NCBI GenBank assembly: GCA_046329055.1
Contig: JAXLVK010000007.1
Span: forward strand, 27,682-91,681
From: JADKCL01 sp046329055
Lineage (GTDB): Bacteria > Bacteroidota > Bacteroidia > J057 > JADKCL01
Direction: 5' to 3'
DNA length: 64,000 nucleotides
Shown here: in pieces, positions 1-7,667 of the stretch
How positions within the stretch are numbered: position 1 is the first letter of the stretch
Layout of the letters: each line of letters starts with the position of its first letter
Program-made: the position numbers and the translations under genes
The notes under the pieces: model-generated
Database searches by the model: none
What the model was told of the DNA's origin: nothing
What the model saw: only the letters and a program-made list of their open reading frames with translations

Positions 1-445
1 GTTCAACCACCCGGCCTACCTGCTCTTCACGCTTCCGCTGATGGTGCTCGTGACCATGTTCGTATGGGGCCTCACCGTTGAATTCCGCGTCAGTTTGCTG
101 TTCATGCTCCTTGCTACCCTGTCGTTGGTGGGGCTGCTCGTGTATTTCAGCCTGTTCCGGAGGATGCGCATCGGTAGCAAGTCGGTGGAATGGGTCACGC
201 CGTTCAAGCGGCATCAGATGTCCCTCGACGAACTCAAGCACTTCGGCGTGGTGAAATTCCGTCGTTTTCGGTTCGCCTACGTCTCCAAGGCCGAGGAGGA
301 TCCATTTGCCGATCCCCAGGCACCCGTGGTAAGCGACGAGAACACCTTCGTGGTGCAGTACCGCAAATCCGTATGGGAGGCCCTGCAATCCCTCATGCGC
401 AACCACCATCCCGCGGTGCAGCCGCAATCCATCACACGTCAATAA
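1..445 (+). CDS. Membrane protein of unknown function, 5' truncated by the window edge
   Basis: The reading frame is already open at base 2 and continues through a Met codon at 41 to a TAA at 443-445, so the true start lies upstream of the window. The visible part begins with two hydrophobic segments (about residues 1-25 and 28-50 of the visible protein) followed by a soluble region of about 95 residues rich in basic and aromatic residues, probably cytoplasmic. That region has the look of a small beta-rich, PH-like domain, but I do not recognise a family. The next small membrane-protein gene starts 12 bases downstream on the same strand, so the two are probably co-transcribed. Confidence 0.7.
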   Translation, partial: FNHPAYLLFTLPLMVLVTMFVWGLTVEFRVSLLFMLLATLSLVGLLVYFSLFRRMRIGSKSVEWVTPFKRHQMSLDELKHFGVVKFRRFRFAYVSKAEEDPFADPQAPVVSDENTFVVQYRKSVWEALQSLMRNHHPAVQPQSITRQ

Positions 446-457
446 GAAATCTAGGAT

Positions 458-823
458 ATGGCCACCACCACCATCCCCGCCAAGGAAGCCCGCAAGGGCA
501 TGAGCCCATTCATGATCGTGATGTCGATCAACTTGGCCATGTTCGCCATTTGGGGCCTGTTTTTTGTCTTCGTGGTCAATCGCCCCGAATTGATCCCGCT
601 TTTCACCTCCATCCAAGCGGCGTTCAACCTGCTCGGAGCCGGAGTTTTTTACCTCGACCGCAAAAACAAGATCGCATTGTCCTTCTTGATCGGTGTCGCA
701 CTCGTGGTCGCTGTCACGATCGTGGGCTACCTGTTGCTGCAAAAATACCGCTACCTCATTGGTTTTGAGGAGGGTTTCACCACGCAGGTCATCAGCTCGC
801 TGCCCCCGTCCCCCCTTGCCTGA
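458..823 (+). CDS. Small integral membrane protein of unknown function (121 aa)
   Basis: The protein has a short polar N-terminus and then three clear hydrophobic segments at about residues 17-40, 47-66 and 72-93, ending in a short hydrophilic tail. No family signature is recognised. It follows the upstream membrane-protein gene by 12 bases, which suggests one transcript and possibly a shared function in the envelope. The ATG at 458 is the only reasonable start before the first membrane segment. The stop is followed by a run of ten T residues, but there is no hairpin directly before it. Confidence 0.75.
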   Translation: MATTTIPAKEARKGMSPFMIVMSINLAMFAIWGLFFVFVVNRPELIPLFTSIQAAFNLLGAGVFYLDRKNKIALSFLIGVALVVAVTIVGYLLLQKYRYLIGFEEGFTTQVISSLPPSPLA

Positions 824-949
824 TTTTTTTTTTCGGGACGGCTGTATCTTTTCCTGTATCCCGCATTCTGTGGTTGGAAATTAGGTTTCCTAGCGGGTGA
901 TCTATGCCCGCATCCAAAATTTCCCTGTCTGAATCTTAGCGGTTTCAGC

Positions 950-974
950 GGCCCGGTGCCATCGGTACCGGGCC
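950..974 (+). terminator. GC-rich hairpin, possible terminator
   Basis: An 11-bp stem with one G-T pair (950-960 with 964-974) closes a 3-base loop. It lies between the small membrane-protein gene and the methyltransferase gene. The sequence after the stem has only a weak T stretch (AATTGTTT), so termination is plausible but not certain. Confidence 0.45.
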
Positions 975-994
975 AATTGTTTGCGGCAAATGGC

Positions 995-1002
995 TAAATT
1001 GG
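995..1002 (+). promoter_or_regulatory. -7 box TAAATTGG next to the methyltransferase start
   Basis: TAAATTGG approximates the Bacteroidota -7 consensus TAnnTTTG and ends 3 bases before the ATG at 1006. At this distance transcription would start at or next to the start codon. No convincing -33 TTTG is seen at the usual spacing. Confidence 0.4.
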
Positions 1003-1005
1003 GCC

Positions 1006-1734
1006 ATGGCTATACCCTCATGGCTCCCGCTCGGGCTGGGCATCAAGGATTTTCATCAGACTGGGAAACGCACCCAGATCAAGGTGCATACCGTGGACGG
1101 GGAGATCACCCCCTACCCTGCCGAATTGTTTTTCCGTGACTACGAGGACTTTGGCATCTTCGACGAGTTGGCTTGCCACCTCGCCCAGGGGCGGGTGCTG
1201 GACGTGGGCGCGGGCGCGGGATGCATCAGCCTCTTCCTCCAAGAACTGAACATGGAGGTCACGGCGGTGGAGATTGCCCCCGATGCGGTGGACGTGATGA
1301 AGGCGCTCGGCGTGAAAGATGCCCGTTGCGCGGATTTTTTTGACTTGAAGGACGAGCGATGGGACACGCTGCTGCTGCTCATGAACGGCATCGGGTTCGT
1401 GGGCAATCTGGAGGGTTTGCAGCGGTTTTTGGAGCATGCCAAGTCCCTCCTGCGGCCCGGCGGTCAAATCCTCTTCGATTCCAGCGACCTCGCCTTGGCG
1501 GACATCGGGGACACGGACTTCACCGGGGCGGACAGCACCTACGAGGGCGAGGTCTGGTACCAACTGGAATACAAGGGCATCAAGGGCGCACCTTATTATT
1601 GGCTGTACGTGGACCAATTCACGATGAAAAAATACGCCAAGGCCGCTGGTTACCATTTCGAGCTGCTTGAGGAGGCCGCCGAGGGCTATTACCTGGGGCG
1701 GTTGACATTGTTGGAATTCGATTTGGAGGATTGA
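1006..1734 (+). CDS. Class I SAM-dependent methyltransferase (242 aa)
   Basis: The protein carries the Rossmann-fold SAM-binding motif I, LDVGAGAG, at about residues 65-72, followed by an acidic strand end (AVEIAP, about 85-90) and a LRPGGQILFDSSD motif near 147-159 as in family motif III. These features show a soluble SAM-dependent methyltransferase, but the substrate cannot be read from the sequence. The N-terminal 60 residues are a cap of unknown fold. The next gene begins at or just after the stop codon, so the two probably form a translationally coupled pair. Confidence 0.85.
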   Translation: MAIPSWLPLGLGIKDFHQTGKRTQIKVHTVDGEITPYPAELFFRDYEDFGIFDELACHLAQGRVLDVGAGAGCISLFLQELNMEVTAVEIAPDAVDVMKALGVKDARCADFFDLKDERWDTLLLLMNGIGFVGNLEGLQRFLEHAKSLLRPGGQILFDSSDLALADIGDTDFTGADSTYEGEVWYQLEYKGIKGAPYYWLYVDQFTMKKYAKAAGYHFELLEEAAEGYYLGRLTLLEFDLED

Positions 1735-1736
1735 CC

Positions 1737-2162
1737 GTGGACCCACAAGAAATCGCCAACCTGTTTTCTGGCCTCCGAGATGGTGAATTGGCGGGGTTGC
1801 GCCTGGAGGAGGGCGACCTGCAATTCCAGGTGGTCCTGCCCAAGTTGGCCGCCATGCGGGGTGAGGGCTTTCAGCGGTTCCTCTGCCGGGTGGGCCATGT
1901 GCAGGGACTGAGTTTGCAGCCTTTCCGCAATGAAAGTGTGGAAATCCGCGACCTCGGTCAGATCAATCGGCTGCAACTCCGCGTGGAGCGGGCGGAGGTC
2001 TCCGAGGGTGGATGGATCAGGGTGTTTTGTGCGCACAGGGGCTCGCAATCAGGCGCTCGCTTGAGCATGCGAGGGACGGAAATGCAGGTATGGGACGAGG
2101 CATTTGACCCTGTCACCTCAGCGGACTTGGGAATACTCAGGGGAAAAGCAGCTGGGAAATAA
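1737..2162 (+). CDS. Hypothetical protein (141 aa) coupled to the methyltransferase
   Basis: The frame is open from a TTG at 1731 that overlaps the methyltransferase stop. A GTG at 1737 is the better start because GGAGG at 1725-1729 lies 7 bases before it, one of very few Shine-Dalgarno-like sites in the window. The product has no signal peptide or membrane segment and is rich in charged residues in its first third. I recognise no domain. Tight coupling with the methyltransferase suggests a shared process, perhaps as a partner or substrate-recognition protein, but that is inference. Confidence 0.65.
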   Translation: MDPQEIANLFSGLRDGELAGLRLEEGDLQFQVVLPKLAAMRGEGFQRFLCRVGHVQGLSLQPFRNESVEIRDLGQINRLQLRVERAEVSEGGWIRVFCAHRGSQSGARLSMRGTEMQVWDEAFDPVTSADLGILRGKAAGK

Positions 2163-2168
2163 GCCCAA

Positions 2169-2768
2169 TCAGAATGTGGACATGATGCTCAAGCCTGCAA
2201 GACCGATGCGGTAGGGATAGGGTGTGCCGCTCCCATTGATGTCGAGCTCTTGCGTGGGCCGCAGCAGGCTCCAATTGAACCGGAACAGGTAGGAAGAGCT
2301 CCGCAGATTCAGGTTCAACTCGACCACGGCGCCGGGATTCATGAAAAATGTCTTCGGGCCGTAGGTATTCGTGAAGTAGGAGGCAGTGCCCCCGATTCCG
2401 GCTCCGATGCCGACTTTTTGCTCATTGAAGGGGGTTGCTCCCGCTCCCACACGCGCCAGGAGATAGACGGGTACAGAGCCGAGGAAGCTCAATCCATAGT
2501 AGCTGCTCAGCTGGAAACAGAGGTGTGCGTTCGGATTCACCCCGATGCTCACCACATCATTGCTGTGGGCGAGCACATAATCCATGCCCAACCCCAATCC
2601 GTAAGAATAATAGGCCACACTGTTGTTGGAAGTCACGTCTGTGAGGCCTACGAATTGGTAGGTGATTCCTCCGAACAATGTCGCCTTTTCAGCGAACTGT
2701 GCACGCACCAAGCTGGTACTCAGCACAAGTAACAAGCAGGGCAGGAGGATGTTTCTGAGCTTACGCAT
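2169..2768 (-). CDS. Secreted outer-membrane beta-barrel-like protein (199 aa)
   Basis: The start at 2768 is chosen because it begins directly with a signal peptide (MRKLRNILLPCLLLVLSTS, cleavage after VRAQ). The longer frame up to 2897 only adds an implausible leader. The mature part alternates hydrophobic and polar residues, is rich in Gly, Tyr and Ser, and ends in Phe (SIMSTF), all typical of small outer-membrane beta-barrels of Bacteroidota. No enzymatic motif is visible. It is convergent with the gene pair ending at 2162, with only 6 bases between the stops. Confidence 0.75.
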   Translation of the reverse strand: MRKLRNILLPCLLLVLSTSLVRAQFAEKATLFGGITYQFVGLTDVTSNNSVAYYSYGLGLGMDYVLAHSNDVVSIGVNPNAHLCFQLSSYYGLSFLGSVPVYLLARVGAGATPFNEQKVGIGAGIGGTASYFTNTYGPKTFFMNPGAVVELNLNLRSSSYLFRFNWSLLRPTQELDINGSGTPYPYRIGLAGLSIMSTF

Positions 2769-2958
2769 GGACCAAAACTGATTCTGAAAATTACCAACAC
2801 TGGGACTAAAATGAAAGTGCATGGAAATCTGCACTGTCGCCATGTCAAGTTTTCCGCAAAATTCATGCCCATTGATCGGCAATCGGGGCTTTCCCATCGG
2901 AATTTAATCGACTGAATTTGAGCGAATTAATAAAATTTCTGATTCCTTGGCCCCCTCA

Positions 2959-2987
2959 TTGCAAATCCACCATTTTCTTTATTTTTA
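2959..2987 (+). promoter_or_regulatory. Candidate Bacteroidota promoter for the DUF3822-rsmD operon
   Basis: TTG at 2959-2961 and TATTTTTA at 2980-2987 are separated by 18 bases, close to the phylum consensus of TTTG, about 19 bases, TAnnTTTG. It sits about 25 bases upstream of the first gene of the DUF3822-rsmD-DUF1573 operon. Confidence 0.4.
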
Positions 2988-3011
2988 CGGCGTACCCCTA
3001 CCACGGAAGCC

Positions 3012-3848
3012 TTGAGCAACGTCTATACGGCATACCAGCACCAGAGCACGGCCTTCCAACCGGAGATGCTGAAGCATTACCGGCTGCGCATCGTCTATCG
3101 GCCTAGCCTGCTGCTCTACGCTGTGTTGAGCGAGCACAACCGCATCCTCGCTGTCAAGGAATACCGCGCCAAGGCCCCCATGGCCTTTCCGGAATTCTTC
3201 GACGAGGTCTATGCGCAGGACTACTTCCTCAAGGAAGATTACCAGTCCGTCGAGATCATCAACAGCTCCTTGGAGTTTTCATTGATCCCGACCGCATTCT
3301 TCAAGCCGCATCAGGTCCGTGAACTCGCGGGGGCATTGATCAAGGAGGACACCGAACTCGATCACCTTGCCTACATGGACATGGCGCGCTCGGGGGCAAC
3401 TGCGATCTATACGGTGGCGATGCCGCTCAAGAACAAGTGCGACACCTCCTTCCATGACCTTCAGTACCAGCCCTTCTGCCACCTGATGGTGAACATGGGC
3501 CTGGAAATGATGGCACAGCACCCCTCGTTGGTGCTGCTGCATATTTTCGAGAAGCAATTCGTCATCACCGCCTTCAAGGACACTCAGTTGCAGCTTTGCA
3601 ATGCCTATGATTTTGAGGGTGTTCCTGACTTGGTCTATTTCCTGCAGTTGGTGATGGAGATCGTGAAGATGGACAGCCTGACCGCGCGTGTGCTGCTCAG
3701 TGGCGAATTCGAAGAGGACAGCGAACTTCTGCGGCAGTTGAAAAAGTACGTGCCCACTGTGGACATTCCCAAGCAAGCCTTCCAAGACCGGTTCGAAAAC
3801 AAGGTCGAGAAGCTCCCTGTTTGGAAATACGCATTCCTTTCCTGGTAA
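3012..3848 (+). CDS. DUF3822 family protein (278 aa)
   Basis: The protein resembles the Bacteroidota DUF3822 family, which has an actin/ASKHA-like fold and almost always sits directly upstream of rsmD, as here. The function is not established. The frame has no ATG near its beginning. TTG at 3012 is the first possible start, and an ATG at 3066 (MLKHYRLRIVYRP) would give a protein 18 residues shorter that still keeps the conserved core. The rsmD start follows the stop by one base, so the two genes are one operon. Confidence 0.75.
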   Translation: MSNVYTAYQHQSTAFQPEMLKHYRLRIVYRPSLLLYAVLSEHNRILAVKEYRAKAPMAFPEFFDEVYAQDYFLKEDYQSVEIINSSLEFSLIPTAFFKPHQVRELAGALIKEDTELDHLAYMDMARSGATAIYTVAMPLKNKCDTSFHDLQYQPFCHLMVNMGLEMMAQHPSLVLLHIFEKQFVITAFKDTQLQLCNAYDFEGVPDLVYFLQLVMEIVKMDSLTARVLLSGEFEEDSELLRQLKKYVPTVDIPKQAFQDRFENKVEKLPVWKYAFLSW

Positions 3849-3849
3849 A

Positions 3850-4389
3850 ATGAGGATTGTCGCTGGACGTTTCCGAGGAAGGGTGATCCATCCCCCCAAG
3901 GGCCTGCCCGTGCGCCCCACCACTGATCAGGCCAAGGAAGCCCTGTTCAACATCCTCAACAATCGCCTCGATTTCGACGGGCTCAAAGTGCTCGACTGCT
4001 TCGCCGGAACTGGCAACATGAGCTACGAATTCCTGAGCCGGGGCGTGGAAGACCTCCTTGCCATCGATGCCGATGCGGGATGTGTTCGCTTCATCCAGGC
4101 GACCTTCCGCGAACTTGGGGCAACTCAGGCGCATGTCCTGCGCATGAATGCCGATCGTTATTTCCGGGAGGCGCCCGTGCCATACGACCTGATCTTCATG
4201 GATCCGCCGTACGCCATGCCCGGTCAGGAAGAGCTCATTTCCAGCATATTTCAAGGGGGATGGCTTGCAGAAGACGGCCTCCTCATCCTGGAGCATGCCA
4301 GCAACAAGCCCTTCACAGGTTTGGCGGAATTCGTCGAAATGCGTAAATACGGCGGCAGTTCGTTCAGTTTTTTCGAATCCCTGAAATGA
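3850..4389 (+). CDS. rsmD: 16S rRNA (guanine-966-N2)-methyltransferase RsmD
   Basis: RsmD methylates N2 of G966 in 16S rRNA in the assembled small-subunit particle, using SAM. The sequence starts with the family signature MRIVAGRFRGR, has PTTDQAKEALFN at residues 23-34, the SAM-binding FAGTGN at 51-56 and the catalytic DPPY motif at 118-121. Its length of 179 residues is normal. It starts one base after DUF3822 and overlaps the downstream lipoprotein gene by four bases (ATGA), which indicates translational coupling along the operon. Confidence 0.95.
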   Translation: MRIVAGRFRGRVIHPPKGLPVRPTTDQAKEALFNILNNRLDFDGLKVLDCFAGTGNMSYEFLSRGVEDLLAIDADAGCVRFIQATFRELGATQAHVLRMNADRYFREAPVPYDLIFMDPPYAMPGQEELISSIFQGGWLAEDGLLILEHASNKPFTGLAEFVEMRKYGGSSFSFFESLK

Positions 4390-4832
4390 AACATAGAGGA
4401 ACAAAAGCTTGGTGGTTGGCAGCCGTGGTGGCTGCAGCAGGTGTGATGTCATTCGCAGGATGCGGCGGCAAGTCCGAAAAGGAACGCCAAGCCGCCTTCG
4501 AACGGGCCGAGTCCCGCAAAGTCCCGCAGATCACCTGGGAAGACGTCGCCATCATCGACACCATCGAGCAAGGCGACACCGTCATCCGCGACTTTGTCTA
4601 TTACAATACCGGTTGGAGGCCCGTCAAAATCAAGCATGCCCTCCCCAACCGCCCCGAATGCAGCTGCCGCATCCCCACGAAGGACACCGATGTGGGCGCC
4701 CGCGACACCGTGCAGCTACGCTGCGTCTTCGCAGACTTCGAGCCCCGCGCCGCAGTAGAAATCCTGGTCGAACACAATACCCCGCAACCCGTCCCCACCC
4801 TGGTTTACATGGGCACGATGCTGCGCAAGTAA
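4386..4832 (+). CDS. DUF1573 domain lipoprotein (148 aa)
   Basis: An N-terminal hydrophobic segment ends in the lipobox SFAGC (Cys at residue 26), so the protein should be lipidated and anchored in the envelope. The following domain (about residues 50-145), with VVYYNTG-like and CSC-containing strands, matches the DUF1573 Ig-like/ASH fold common in Bacteroidota secreted proteins. The molecular role is unknown. The start codon overlaps the rsmD stop as ATGA. The gene ends the operon and is followed by AT-rich repeat DNA. Confidence 0.8.
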   Translation: MKHRGTKAWWLAAVVAAAGVMSFAGCGGKSEKERQAAFERAESRKVPQITWEDVAIIDTIEQGDTVIRDFVYYNTGWRPVKIKHALPNRPECSCRIPTKDTDVGARDTVQLRCVFADFEPRAAVEILVEHNTPQPVPTLVYMGTMLRK

Positions 4833-5179
4833 TTGACGACCAAGAATTAACGATTGATAATCAAGAATTAATAATTGATAATTAAGAATTAGAAATTGCG
4901 GCATCTCCGGTCTCATACGCTCTATTGCTTTCAAAACCCCTCGAGGGAGGCCGGAATCATGAAGCCGCAGGCCCCAACAAGCCCAATCAAAACCCCTCAA
5001 GGAGGCCGAGGCCTCTCGAAGCCACCTTGAGCCCTGGAGCTGGGGCCCCGAAGCCCATCGGCCCCGCAACCCCCACAGGCAATTGTTCATTATTCATTAT
5101 CCGTTATTCACTAAAAAAAGTGGCTCAGCTGCACGTGCGCAGCCGGAGTACTCACTGTTCCACTACTATACTACTCTTA
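4833..5179. repeat. Non-coding stretch with AT-rich short repeats and a duplicated GC-rich motif
   Basis: No gene is seen here. From about 4838 to 4897 there are several imperfect copies of AATTGATAATTAAGAATTA-like units. Two copies of CAAAACCCCTC(G/A)AGGGAGGCCG-like sequence lie near 4933 and 4988. Bases 5081-5098 (AATTGTTCATTATTCATT) recur exactly at 37571-37588 in another intergenic gap beside the same kind of AT-rich units, so this is a dispersed intergenic repeat type rather than local noise. Confidence 0.6.
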
Positions 5180-7037
5180 TCAGAGGCAGGGGTTGCTGTT
5201 GCAAGCGCCGATCATGTCGCCGACGTGTCCGCCGCCTTGGCCGCCTTGGCAACCACCGCCGTGGTGCGAGCCATGGCCGTGGCTGTTGGAGCCGGAGCCG
5301 CTGCCACCGTTGCCGCTGTGGCCGTTGTTGCAGCCGCCGCCACAGCCCGGTGGTGACCGTTGCAGCTGTTGGTGTGGCCGCCGCAGCCGTGACCGTTGCC
5401 GCCGTGGCCCCAGCCGCTGTTGCTGCTGCCATTGTGGCCGGAGCCAGAACCGCTGCCAGAGCCGCTGCCGCCGTTACCGCTGTTGCCGCCGTTGTTGTTG
5501 CTGGAACAGACACCCGTCGTGCACAGCCCAGTTGGGCGTAGCTCACGCAGATGGTGGTAGCGCCGTTGAGATTGCCGGGAGGAACGTGGCAGACTTTCAC
5601 GCCTTGCCCAGGTGGTGCCGCCGCCGTTGTTGTTGCCGCCGCCGTTGCCACCAGTTGCCACCGTTGCTGGAGCCAGAGCCGGAATTCATTACCGCTGTTA
5701 ATTGTTGCAGCCACGGTAGTGGTGGTTGCCGTTGCGGCCTTGGCTGTGGCTCAGTTGGCTGTTGCAGTAGTTGCCGTTGGCTGGTTGCCGGAGCAATTGT
5801 AGCGGTGGCCGCCACGGGACTGGCAAGTCTGGTTGGTGCTGTGGTTGCCGTGTAGCCGCAGGTGTGACCGCCGCCGCAAGCGCGGTTGGTGGCGTGGGTG
5901 GTGCTGCAGGAGCGACCGTGGCCGCGGTGGTTGCAGTTGCTGTTGGCTTTGCCCTTTGTGCTGCGTGTTGCAACCGTGGTTGTGGTTGCCGCCGTTGCAG
6001 TTGCTGTTGGAGTTGTGGTTATGGTTGCAGCGGCAAGGGTGGTGGCTGCCGCGCCGCCACCGTTGTGCCGCCGCCGCCATTGTTACCGCCGCCGATGGTG
6101 CAGGGGCGTCGATCACGTTCACGGTGAAGACGACCACGTGGCGAGCCACGCCGTCGGCCTTGATGGTCACGCTGTAGGTGGTGGTGGAGGTCGGGTTCAC
6201 GGTGATGTCTTGGGTGGTGGCGCCAGTGCTCCACACTAGCTGATCACGCCGGACTCCGTTGCGGTCGGGTGCAGGGTGGTGCTGTTCAGGTTGTTGCCGG
6301 TGCAGGTGAGGCCGTTGCCGTTACTTCGCACACGGTGGTGGTGTCCACGGGAGGAGCACTCATGCAACGCTGAAGTGACATGTGCGTGACCCAGGGGGAG
6401 TTCGACGCTTGCGGGTGCCCTGTCACAGCCCAGTACTTGTTCTTGCCCCAGAGCACAGTGTTCGAGCCGGCCACAGCCGCGCCAAACAGGTTGAGCTTCA
6501 CCCCACCCACGCGGAGGCTGATGTCGAAGTCGTTCGCGGGCATGTCACCACCCCAGAGGCGGATCTGCCACTTGTTTTGAGCAGGATTCACCAACCGGGT
6601 GCCCCAGTCAGTGCCGATTGTAGGGACACCGTTCTGGTCGAATGTGAAGCTGTTCGTCAAGCCAAACTGCCAGTTGTTGAAGTCGCAGTACCAGCCCGGA
6701 GCCATCGTGAAGTTGCAATCGATGAAGTTCGAGTCAGCATAGTAGCCCTCGTACATCTCCAGATAGCCCCACGGAACTTGCTCAGTGGTGTTGCAGGGAC
6801 GTGCGCCAGCAGGGCCGTAGCACTTGTTCACGACAGGCTTCCGTCGTCCTCGCGGACCAGGAAGATGGTGTCCAGCTTTTGACAGATGGTATCCAGCGCG
6901 GGGTGGGCATCACCCACAGCACCCGCAAGACCGGGAGCAGAATCTTTGCCGCCGGGAGCCACACCTTCCGGTGAACATCCCCACAGTGCTACCAGCGCAC
7001 AGGCAAAGAATGCAATTGACCTAGTGAATTTTTTCAT
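5180..7037 (-). pseudogene. Asn/Gly/His/Cys-rich surface lipoprotein, frameshifted
   Basis: One locus read through several frames. It starts at 7037 with a lipoprotein signal (MKKFTRSIAFFACALVALWGC). After a frame change near 6835 comes a roughly 180-residue Trp/Tyr/Asn-rich domain, then (change near 6290, and a missing base near 6238 within SYVWSTG) an Ig-like segment containing VWSTGATTQDITVNPT. The last 1 kb encodes low-complexity Asn/Gly/His/Ser with regularly spaced Cys, interrupted by CHVPPGNLNGATTICV, which matches the CHIPPGNP-type motif of Bacteroidota surface proteins, and ends GDMIGACNSNPCL before a double stop (TGA TAA). At least six single-base changes restore a continuous frame, mostly in G or C runs, so these look like sequencing deletions. 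The function is unknown. Many Cys and His residues could bind metal. Confidence 0.65.
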
Positions 7038-7667
7038 GATTCCTCTAATTAAGTAGTTGATTGAAGCCTTAAAAAAATTAACCCAAAACAGAAAAACGTT
7101 CTCCTAAATGCTTTACTGACCCAAAGGTAGAAGGTCGATTCGAACCATGCAAAGATTTTTATACAATTTTCATCAAAAAAGTTTCACACCCAGCCTCCCT
7201 CAACCCGAAATCAATGTCAAATTCCTTCATTTAGAGCCACTTAAATCAAATCCCCCGGAATACCGCCCAAAAGTATGCATGTTAGCTTTTTCAAGAAAGT
7301 TGAACAGAATCTCCTCCTTTTAATCGCAAGACCAAGCCTGAAGCCATCCATTCGATTCATTTCAAGGCAACAGAGGCACCTAAGATCCCTTCCCACAGCC
7401 CCCTTGTTACCCGTCAGGATTGGTAGGTACAGGAAACCTAATTTTCGTTCTTCTTAGAATTTCGTTCTTCTTAATCAAGGGAAGACTCCCGATCCGACAG
7501 CGAGCTCTTATTTGCGCCTGGAGCAGCTGGAACGGTACGGGAGTTTCTCTTTTTGGGGCTGGGCGATCCTTTTGCATTCATTGGATTTGACGAGATAAAT
7601 GGGGAGCTTTCGTGACGATGAGTCGCACCATGCCCCATCGAGGAGATCAACCAACCAACTACTAGAA
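7038..7667. other. Non-coding stretch between two broken genes
   Basis: I see no convincing gene. The only visible structure is a short direct repeat TTTCGTTCTTCTTA at about 7443-7456 and 7460-7473. The first 100 bases (AT-rich) probably hold the promoter of the reverse-strand lipoprotein gene. Confidence 0.5.

Noticed and set aside
1018..1746. Reverse-strand 242-residue frame opposite the methyltransferase
   Set aside because: It is the antisense shadow of a gene with clear SAM-binding motifs.
5180..6100. GCCGTTGC-rich repeats considered as a CRISPR array or satellite
   Set aside because: Unit length and spacing are irregular, and one reading frame gives Asn/Gly/His/Cys-rich protein consistent with the flanking lipoprotein segments.
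7275..7457. 60-residue forward frame in the gap
   Set aside because: No start context, domain or coding-like composition; treated as chance.
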